From Clostridiales bacterium (GTDB taxonomy: Bacteria > Bacillota > Clostridia > Christensenellales > Borkfalkiaceae), in the NCBI GenBank assembly GCA_015055965.1, contig SVHG01000012.1:21794-85793 (forward strand): 64,000 nucleotides of DNA, given 5' to 3'. Each line of letters opens with the position of its first letter. The stretch's first letter is position 1. Positions 58,480-64,000 of the stretch are shown in pieces. The position numbers and the translations under genes were made by a program. The notes under the pieces are model-generated. The model saw only the letters and a list, made by a program, of their open reading frames with translations, did not search any database and was not told the origin of the DNA.

Positions 58480-59718
58480 TTGGCAGTTTGAAAGCACTTC
58501 AGCAAGCGCTCCGTCTTGGTGTTTTTGTAAGATTTTTACCCTAACCTTACCACCTAAAACAGCACCCTTAACAAAAACTCTTAAGTAGTTTTCGGTATAT
58601 CCTACGGTGTAGCCGTCTATCTCTTCTTCGCAAATTAAAGTTAAGGTTTTTCCCAAATTTTGAGCAATAAATTTTTCTTTTAATTCTTCCTTTTTTCTTA
58701 AAAGCTCGTCTAATCTTTGCTTTTTAATATCGTCCGGAAGCTTTTTAAGCTTTGCTCCTGCAGTACCTTCTCTTACGCTGTAAGCAAAGCAATGCACGTC
58801 TGCAAAGCAAATTCTATCACAAAACTCCACCGTTTCTTTAAAATTCTCATCAGTTTCGGTAGAATAGCCTACTATAATATCCGTAGTAATTGCCGCATTG
58901 GGATAAAACTCGCGTATTAGCTTTACCTTTTTAGCGTACTCGTTTGCCGTATAATGGCGATTCATTGACTTTAAAACGCTATCACTACCCGACTGCAAGG
59001 AAAGATGAAAATGTGGCGCAAAATCCTTTAATTGCTTGGTCGCTTCTAAAAGTTCTTCGTCTATTACGCCAACCTCTAAAGAGCCAAACCTAAATCTACA
59101 GTCAAAGTCCTTTAATGCCCTTAATAAATGGGGCAATTTTTTACCGCCGTCATCAAAGGCGGAAACGTTAATACCCGTAATAACTATCTCTTCCGCATTT
59201 AAGGCAGTTATCTCTTCTACTATATTTTCTATTTTTCTTGAACGTGAGCGCCCGCGTAAATAGGGAATTATGCAGTAAGAACAAAAGTTATTACATCCGT
59301 CTTGAATTTTTACGTATTCACGCGTTTTAGAGCTTTTTGCAGGTAAATACTTTTCATAGTATTCGTCGCTTTCCTCAATAAAAACACCTTCCGTATCTAA
59401 TAAATCTAAAATCTTATCTTTAGCCTTTGCGCCCGTCACTACCCTTGCGCCCTTTAATATGAAGGCTTCGGGATTTTTTTGTGAAGCGCAACCGCATATA
59501 TAAATTTTAGCGTTTGGGTTGAATTTTTTCGCCCTTGCAATTGCCTGGCGGGATTTCTTTTCTGCTTCCGAAGTTACGGCACAGGTGTTAATAATATAAA
59601 CGTCTGCATACTCTAACCTATCGGAAGTTTCATATCCCTTTTCCTTTAAGCCCGTTATTAAGCACGAGCTTTCACGACTGTTTACCTTACAGCCCAAAGT
59701 AAAAACTACTGCTTTCAT
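58477..59718 (-). CDS. mtaB: tRNA t6A37 methylthiotransferase MtaB
   Basis: 413 residues. The methylthiotransferase N-domain (TLGCKVNSRES) has its three cluster cysteines; the radical-SAM motif is CNNFCSYCIIPYLRG, followed by a TRAM domain. It converts t6A to ms2t6A at position 37 of tRNAs reading ANN codons, acting after TsaBDE; tsaB and tsaE are also in the window. The stop is inside a dispersed repeat element. Confidence 0.95.
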   Translation of the reverse strand: MKAVVFTLGCKVNSRESSCLITGLKEKGYETSDRLEYADVYIINTCAVTSEAEKKSRQAIARAKKFNPNAKIYICGCASQKNPEAFILKGARVVTGAKAKDKILDLLDTEGVFIEESDEYYEKYLPAKSSKTREYVKIQDGCNNFCSYCIIPYLRGRSRSRKIENIVEEITALNAEEIVITGINVSAFDDGGKKLPHLLRALKDFDCRFRFGSLEVGVIDEELLEATKQLKDFAPHFHLSLQSGSDSVLKSMNRHYTANEYAKKVKLIREFYPNAAITTDIIVGYSTETDENFKETVEFCDRICFADVHCFAYSVREGTAGAKLKKLPDDIKKQRLDELLRKKEELKEKFIAQNLGKTLTLICEEEIDGYTVGYTENYLRVFVKGAVLGGKVRVKILQKHQDGALAEVLSNCQ

Positions 59719-59738
59719 TTTATACCTTTATATACCGT

Positions 59739-59752
59739 TAATCGACTTATAG
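59739..59752. repeat. Dispersed element at the prmA stop
   Basis: TAATCGACTTATAG, a perfect core in reverse; read with the gene, CTATAA holds the prmA stop codon TAA. Confidence 0.75.
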
Positions 59753-60697
59753 CCCTACATTCTTCATTACAACGGCGTGCCATTCACCCTTAGAACAAAC
59801 TTCTATAAGCTCAAATCCACACGCTTTAAAGCTATCTATAACGAACTGCAATCTGCTTTTAATAATACCGCTTATTATAAGAGTTCCGTTACGTTGTAAT
59901 TGGCGAGTTATATCGCCGGTTAATCTTACTAAAATTTCCGCCGTAATATTTGCAACGGCAAGATCACCTATATCAGAAACACCCTCTATTAGATCTGAAC
60001 GCCAAACCTCACACTTGCTTGCAACCTCGTTTATTTCTGCATTATGCTTTGCAGAAAGCACAGCCACTTGATCTATGTCCGTCATAACGGATTTTTTAGC
60101 GCCAAGCTTAACTGCGGCAATTCCAAGCACACCGCTACCAGTTCCTATATCTAAAACGGTAGTTCCTGCAGTAACGTATTTTTCAAGCAGAGTTATACAC
60201 ATAGAAGTGGTTTCGTGCTCCCCCGTGCCAAAAGCCATATTAGAATCAATGTAAATAATTTGCTCGTTCTCTTTTGCTTCGTAACTAATCCACTTGGGGC
60301 ATATTACTATTTTTCCGTAATGAATGGGGCGGAAATGCTTTTTCCAAATCTCAATCCAATCATCCCCTTCAACTACCCTTTTAGTAGTTTCTAAAGTACC
60401 AACTAAAACGTTGCCTTCCGCATTTTTAGCAAGTCTGTTTAAATCTTCGTTAATGGCTGCGGCAACCGTTTCGCTTTCACTAAGCTCTACGTAAGCCTTA
60501 ACTAAAGCGCCCGTTTCCTTTGCCCTTTCTAAATCTTCTTCTATATAATCAAAGGTTTCCCTTCTGCATTCAATAAGCTCTATTACGTCTTTATAGTCGC
60601 ATACGGCAACGCCGTAAGTTGTGTATTGCCAAAGAATATCTGCAACAAGCTCTGACGCTTCAGAGGTGGTTGAAATTGTGAATTCCGTAAACTTCAT
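59747..60697 (-). CDS. prmA: Ribosomal protein L11 methyltransferase PrmA
   Basis: 316 residues. An N-terminal L11-recognition domain is followed by a SAM-binding domain with DIGTGSGVLGIAAVKLG and the catalytic-loop region ANITAEILVRL. It trimethylates L11. AAGGAAA precedes the ATG. In related genomes rsmE comes next, but here mtaB follows without it. Confidence 0.95.
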   Translation of the reverse strand: MKFTEFTISTTSEASELVADILWQYTTYGVAVCDYKDVIELIECRRETFDYIEEDLERAKETGALVKAYVELSESETVAAAINEDLNRLAKNAEGNVLVGTLETTKRVVEGDDWIEIWKKHFRPIHYGKIVICPKWISYEAKENEQIIYIDSNMAFGTGEHETTSMCITLLEKYVTAGTTVLDIGTGSGVLGIAAVKLGAKKSVMTDIDQVAVLSAKHNAEINEVASKCEVWRSDLIEGVSDIGDLAVANITAEILVRLTGDITRQLQRNGTLIISGIIKSRLQFVIDSFKACGFELIEVCSKGEWHAVVMKNVGL

Positions 60698-60751
60698 AAT
60701 ATTTCCTTTAAAACTGTTCTTAATTTATACTTGTTTTTTATAAAAACGCCT

Positions 60752-60773
60752 CTATAGGTCGATTATCGGCACT
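60752..60773. repeat. Dispersed element between prmA and the TetR gene
   Basis: Perfect core CTATAGGTCGATTA at 60752-60765 with a CGGCACTTA arm, just downstream of the TetR terminator. Confidence 0.75.
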
Positions 60774-60782
60774 TAGAAAATA

Positions 60783-60809
60783 AAAAGGAGCAGTTTTGCG
60801 CCCCTTTTA
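60783..60809 (-). terminator. Terminator of the TetR gene
   Basis: AAAAGGAG and CCCCTTTT-type arms around CAGTTTTGCG, followed on the minus strand by TTTTTATTTT. Confidence 0.8.
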
Positions 60810-61373
60810 AGCTGATGCCGTACCCGTTAAAATCAACTTAGAAATTCGCTTTTCTACTTCGTTTAACGGTGTTTTTTTGCCTTCGGTAAACCAAACGTAA
60901 TACATTTCAAATACGCCTGAAATTATATATGCAATAATAAATTTAACGGTTAAATCTTCTTCTGAAACACTCTTTAAATACGTTTGATAAAACTTTTCAC
61001 AAATACTGTTTTTAAGCTTGCGTACGAGCTCGTTTGAAGATTTAGAGAATATTAAATATTCCGCAATAAAGTTATTGCTTAAAAGCATCTTAGAAAATTC
61101 CGTAATAACCGGATGCGGATTTGTTGTCATTATAGAATAAGGATATTTTTCAAAAATACCCTCTATAAAGCTACTGATATCGTTATTAATATCATCTAGA
61201 ATATTACCAACGCTTTTGTAATGAGTATAAAAAGAGTTTCTGTTTATACCCGCGCTTTTTGTAATTTCGGTAATATTAATATCCGAAACATCTTTACTCT
61301 TTAACAATTTAAAGAAGGCAAGCTTTATCGCCTTTCTTGTTTTTAAGCTTCTTTTATCCGTTTTAAATTGCAC
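60807..61373 (-). CDS. TetR-family transcriptional regulator
   Basis: 188 residues. The N-terminal helix-turn-helix (INITEITKSAGINRNSFYTH) is a typical TetR domain near residues 33-53; the C-terminal ligand domain is not recognised and ends with YYVWFTEGKK. The start is a GTG with AGAGGTGA upstream. It is divergent from a small membrane protein gene whose promoter is framed by an inverted repeat, a likely operator. Confidence 0.9.
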   Translation of the reverse strand: MQFKTDKRSLKTRKAIKLAFFKLLKSKDVSDINITEITKSAGINRNSFYTHYKSVGNILDDINNDISSFIEGIFEKYPYSIMTTNPHPVITEFSKMLLSNNFIAEYLIFSKSSNELVRKLKNSICEKFYQTYLKSVSEEDLTVKFIIAYIISGVFEMYYVWFTEGKKTPLNEVEKRISKLILTGTASA

Positions 61374-61471
61374 TTTTTCACCTCTTGCCTAATAAATATA
61401 ACACATTTGAATAAAAAATGCAAAAAATATTAAGCATTTGTTAATTTTTTTTATTTTTTTTGTAAAAACAC

Positions 61472-61505
61472 TTAACATTTTTATTTTTTTTTGGTATTAT
61501 GTTAA
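61472..61505 (+). promoter_or_regulatory. Promoter with flanking inverted repeat (operator candidate)
   Basis: TTAACA at 61472-61477, 17 bases, TATTAT at 61495-61500. TTAACAT at 61472-61478 and ATGTTAA at 61499-61505 form an inverted repeat over the -35 and -10, a good position for repression by the adjacent TetR protein. Confidence 0.6.
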
Positions 61506-61533
61506 TGTAAATTAAAAAAGGAGTATTTTTATT

Positions 61534-61782
61534 ATGAGCAACAATTCTATTACTGCAAGTTATGATTCACTTCCCCTACTTTTAAGAATAATCATTCAAC
61601 TTATCGGTGGCGCTGTTGTTGGTGGAATTTACCGTATCGTTAAATTCTTAGAAACCAAAAACGTTGTTACCTTAGTTGTTGGTCTTTTAGCAACCTTTAC
61701 CGGTATTGGTAACCTTATTGCTTGGATCGTTGATTTAATCACCTTAATCGTACACGGAAAGTATACCGTTTGTGCTAACTAA
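61534..61782 (+). CDS. Small membrane protein
   Basis: 82 residues with three hydrophobic stretches (LLLRIIIQLIGGAVVGGIY, then VVTLVVGLLATFTGIG and LIAWIVDLITLIV), no charged loop of note. It resembles small membrane proteins of the YqaE/Pmp3 size class but carries no signature I am sure of. AAAAAAGGAG precedes the ATG. It is a single-gene unit divergent from the TetR gene and is the likely target of that repressor. Confidence 0.8.
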   Translation: MSNNSITASYDSLPLLLRIIIQLIGGAVVGGIYRIVKFLETKNVVTLVVGLLATFTGIGNLIAWIVDLITLIVHGKYTVCAN

Positions 61783-61794
61783 TAGAAAAAAATC

Positions 61795-61823
61795 AAGGCG
61801 CTTTGTTAAAGCGTCTTTTTTTT
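61795..61823 (+). terminator. Terminator of the small membrane protein gene
   Basis: AAGGCGCTTT and AAAGCGTCTT form a stem with a GTT loop, followed by a long T run. Confidence 0.9.
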
Positions 61824-61985
61824 TATTCTTTTGGCTGTTTTTTTTAATAAAAGTATTGCTATTTTTCTTTTTATTTGGTATAATATTGAGCGTATTTATT
61901 TTATTTCTTAAAATTTTAATCAATATTACTAAAGTGTTAAGTTATAAATTAAACCTTTACTATTTTTATTTAACTAGGTGCTACT

Positions 61986-63473
61986 ATGTGCAAAATTTGT
62001 TTTGATAACGATAAATACGTTACCTTACAATCGCAAAAAATTAAAGATAGAATTTCCCAATACGGTAAGCTCTATATGGAATTTGGCGGAAAGCTATTTG
62101 ACGATTACCACGCTTCACGCGTGTTACCCGGCTTTATGCCAGATACCAAGCTAAAAATGCTATTACAGCTTAAGGATGATGCAGAGCTTATTATAGTTAT
62201 TTCCGCGCAAGACATTTTAAACAATAAGGTGCGTGGCGACCTTGGAATTTCCTACGATCAAGACGTTTTAAGACTTATTGACGCTTTTAATAGCGTTGGG
62301 CTTGCTGTAAATAGCGTAGTAGTTTCTCAATATAACTATGAACAAGACGTTGATACCTTTATTGAACACCTTAAAAAGCTGGAAATTAAGGTTTATAAGC
62401 ACTATAAAATTAAGGGTTACCCTTCTAATATTGAGCATATTGCAAGCGAAGAGGGTTTTGGTAAAAACGAATACGTAGAAACAACGAAGAGCTTGGTTGT
62501 AGTTACCGCGCCCGGCCCGGGAAGCGGAAAGATGTCTACCTGTTTAAGTCAGCTATACCACGAAAATAAGCGCGGAATTAAGGCAGGCTATGCTAAATTT
62601 GAAACCTTTCCCATTTGGAATTTACCTTTAAAACACCCTCTTAATATTGCCTACGAGGCTGCTACGGCGGATTTAAACGACGTTAATATGATAGACCCCT
62701 TCCATTTAGAGCATTACGGAACTTTAGCGGTAAATTATAACCGCGACGTTGAGGTTTTCCCCGTTTTGGATGCCTTATTTAAAAAAATTTGGGGGGATTC
62801 ACCCTATAAATCGCCTACAGATATGGGTGTTAACATGATTGGTTACTGCATTACCGACCAAGATGTAGCCATCAAAGCTGCAGAACAGGAAATTATTAGA
62901 AGATATTACAGTGCAAAATGCAAATACGTTACTAATGCAGAAAATAACGAAAATGAGATTTACAAGATAGAGTTACTGCTTAAACAGGCTAACGTTACAA
63001 TGGATAAACGACCTGTTATTGCCGCGGCATTAAAAAAAGCGGAAGAAACAGGTACTCCTTCAACCGCAATTGAATTAAGCGACGGTAGAATTATTACCGG
63101 CAAAACCTCTTCTCTTTTAGGAGCTTCTGCAGCAATGCTTTTAAACGCGTTAAAGGCGTTAGCAGGAATACCCGATAATCAAGCGCTAATTTCCCCTGCT
63201 ATTATTGAGCCTTTGCAGGATTTAAAGCTTAACCATTTGGGAAATAGCAATCCTAGACTTCATACAGATGAAATTTTAGTTGCTCTTGCTATTTGCGCGG
63301 TAACTTCACCAACTGCACAGCTTGCATTAAGTCAGCTTGAAAAGTTAAAGGATTGCGAAATGCACACTTCCGTACTACTTGCTAACGTGGACTACATTAC
63401 GTTAAAAAGATTAGGTATAAGACTTTCTAGCGAACCAAGATATTACACTAAGAAATTATACCATCCTAAATAA
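61986..63473 (+). CDS. DUF1846 family protein
   Basis: 495 residues, the standard length. Family segments include FDNDKYVTLQSQKI, TAPGPGSGKMSTCLSQLYH and FPIWNLPLKHPLNIAYEAATADL. The structure of a Streptococcus homologue has been described as a P-loop-like fold with unknown role; no reaction is established. It has a weak ribosome site before the ATG. It is followed by a dispersed element and a terminator. Confidence 0.92.
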   Translation: MCKICFDNDKYVTLQSQKIKDRISQYGKLYMEFGGKLFDDYHASRVLPGFMPDTKLKMLLQLKDDAELIIVISAQDILNNKVRGDLGISYDQDVLRLIDAFNSVGLAVNSVVVSQYNYEQDVDTFIEHLKKLEIKVYKHYKIKGYPSNIEHIASEEGFGKNEYVETTKSLVVVTAPGPGSGKMSTCLSQLYHENKRGIKAGYAKFETFPIWNLPLKHPLNIAYEAATADLNDVNMIDPFHLEHYGTLAVNYNRDVEVFPVLDALFKKIWGDSPYKSPTDMGVNMIGYCITDQDVAIKAAEQEIIRRYYSAKCKYVTNAENNENEIYKIELLLKQANVTMDKRPVIAAALKKAEETGTPSTAIELSDGRIITGKTSSLLGASAAMLLNALKALAGIPDNQALISPAIIEPLQDLKLNHLGNSNPRLHTDEILVALAICAVTSPTAQLALSQLEKLKDCEMHTSVLLANVDYITLKRLGIRLSSEPRYYTKKLYHPK

Positions 63474-63485
63474 AAAAATATGTGT

Positions 63486-63509
63486 TAATCGACCTATAGA
63501 GGCACTTAT
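63486..63509. repeat. Dispersed element after the DUF1846 gene
   Basis: TAATCGACCTATAG, a perfect reversed core at 63486-63499, with an AGGCACTTA arm, 12 bases after the stop. Confidence 0.75.
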
Positions 63510-63518
63510 TAAAAAATT

Positions 63519-63545
63519 AAGCAGGCTTATTAGCCTGCTTTTTTA
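63519..63545 (+). terminator. Terminator of the DUF1846 gene
   Basis: AAGCAGGC/GCCTGCTT eight-pair stem with loop TTATTA, then TTTTT. Confidence 0.92.
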
Positions 63546-63562
63546 TATCTTTAATATTTTTA

Positions 63563-63693
63563 GATTCTATCGCTCCAAAATGACAAAAAAATGGAACTAC
63601 AATAAAAAGAGATTCTATCGCTAACGCTTACAAATGACAAAAAAATGGAACTACAATAAAAAGAGATTCTATCGCTAACGCTCCAGAATGACG
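63563..63693. repeat. Tandem repeat of about 54 bases
   Basis: Units start GATTCTATCGCT at 63563, 63611 and 63665. The first two are 48 and 54 bases (the difference is a six-base AACGCT block), with nearly identical tails AAATGACAAAAAAATGG; the third is partial. Each unit can pair ATTCT with AGAAT. This is part of the 63.5-63.9 kb gene-free stretch. Confidence 0.85.
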
Positions 63694-63763
63694 GCATTAT
63701 CAAATGAGTTTTTAATTCCCGAAGGAATAACAAAACTTAAAACTGTTTATTTAAAATATTATT

Positions 63764-63833
63764 AGTCACGTTGAGCGATAGTCAAAACGTTATTTTTAAA
63801 TAATTCGCTCAGCGAGAATAACGTATAATTACT
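63764..63833. repeat. Degenerate palindrome-like sequence in the 5S upstream gap
   Basis: GTCACGTTGAGCGATAG and TTCGCTCAGCGAGAATAACG resemble parts of the preceding repeats in inverted order. No gene was found in the 63.55-63.89 kb gap. Confidence 0.45.
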
Positions 63834-63891
63834 CTATCCAAAATACCGTAAGTAATAAAATTAATTTATAAAAATTAGAAAAGTAAAACAA

Positions 63892-63922
63892 AAAACGAAC
63901 GCTTTACTAAACGTTCGTTTTT
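63892..63922 (-). terminator. Terminator of the rRNA operon
   Basis: AACGAACG/CGTTCGTT stem, loop of about ten bases, followed on the minus strand by six T. Confidence 0.88.
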
Positions 63923-63927
63923 TTAAT

Positions 63928-64000
63928 GGAAGCGGCAACTACCTATCCTCCCAGGCCGTGTCCAGCCAAGTACTTTGGGCGTTATCGAGCTTAACTTCTG
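63928..64000 (-). rRNA. rrf: 5S ribosomal RNA, 3' part
   Basis: The minus strand from the window edge reads AGAAGTTAAGCTCGATAACG, then GTACTTGGCTGG, GGCCTGGGAGGATAGG and GTTGCCGCTTCC, the 3' 70 bases or so of a bacterial 5S rRNA. The 5' portion lies outside the window. A terminator follows, so it is the last gene of an rRNA operon or a lone 5S gene. Confidence 0.92.

Noticed and set aside
61772..62005. 77-residue hydrophobic frame after the small membrane protein gene
   Set aside because: It overlaps the end of that gene and contains the gene's terminator hairpin and T run; its composition is simply the translation of T-rich DNA.

Overview
This is a low-GC chromosomal stretch of an endospore-forming Bacillota, most likely an uncultured Clostridia lineage. 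Evidence for this: spoIIGA-sigE-sigG and a SpoVB-type flippase, several ECF vitamin-transporter S components, a class I lysyl-tRNA synthetase, the MEP-pathway enzyme IspG, type III pantothenate kinase, and good sigma-A promoters (TTGACA-N17-TATAAT type) with strong Shine-Dalgarno sites. Placement below class level is not supported by what can be read here. There is no prophage, transposase, CRISPR array or recognisable defence system; almost everything is core genome, nearly all of it on the minus strand.

Layout: 0-7 kb TSCPD protein, truA, uvrA, uvrB and a pair of winged-helix/membrane proteins; 7.3 kb tRNA-Leu(GAG); 7.4-17.2 kb the translation/transcription operon rimP-nusA-rnpM-ylxQ-infB, then rbfA-nrnA-truB-ribF-nfo; 17.3-21.2 kb a polC-derived exonuclease gene, ispG, coaX and an ECF S component; 21.5-28 kb a Cys-rich small protein, an ATPase, tldE/tldD, an SGNH hydrolase and a large surface protein; 28.1 kb RNase P RNA; 28.5-34.1 kb a RibU-like protein, tsaE, tsaB, rimI, a hydrolase, membrane-fused murF and ddl; 34.3-38.3 kb minDE, ylmC and the sporulation sigma locus; 38.4-45.8 kb parE, parC, a hypothetical, a kinase and lysK; 46-52.7 kb a LysM protein, spoVB, a FolT-like protein, rng and a radical-SAM pair; 52.7-57 kb ligA and pcrA; 57.2-60.7 kb rpsU, HIT, mtaB, prmA; 60.8-63.5 kb a TetR regulator, a small membrane protein and a DUF1846 enzyme; then a repeat-rich gap and the 3' part of a 5S rRNA.

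Points that stand out: (1) a family of short intergenic elements with core CTATARGTYGATTA, at least eight good copies, sitting against gene 3' ends and sometimes supplying the stop codon, with one near-perfect match inside murF; (2) the syntenic polC locus encodes only the N-terminal/OB region joined directly to an intact DEDDh exonuclease, with both PHP parts and the whole polymerase gone; (3) two genes (ddl and spoVB) whose Shine-Dalgarno spacing and family N-termini point to the rare start codon AUU; (4) two structured leaders in front of ECF S-component genes that match no riboswitch class I recognise; (5) a terminator hairpin in the rimP-nusA leader, fitting NusA autoregulation; (6) MurF fused to a five-helix membrane domain.
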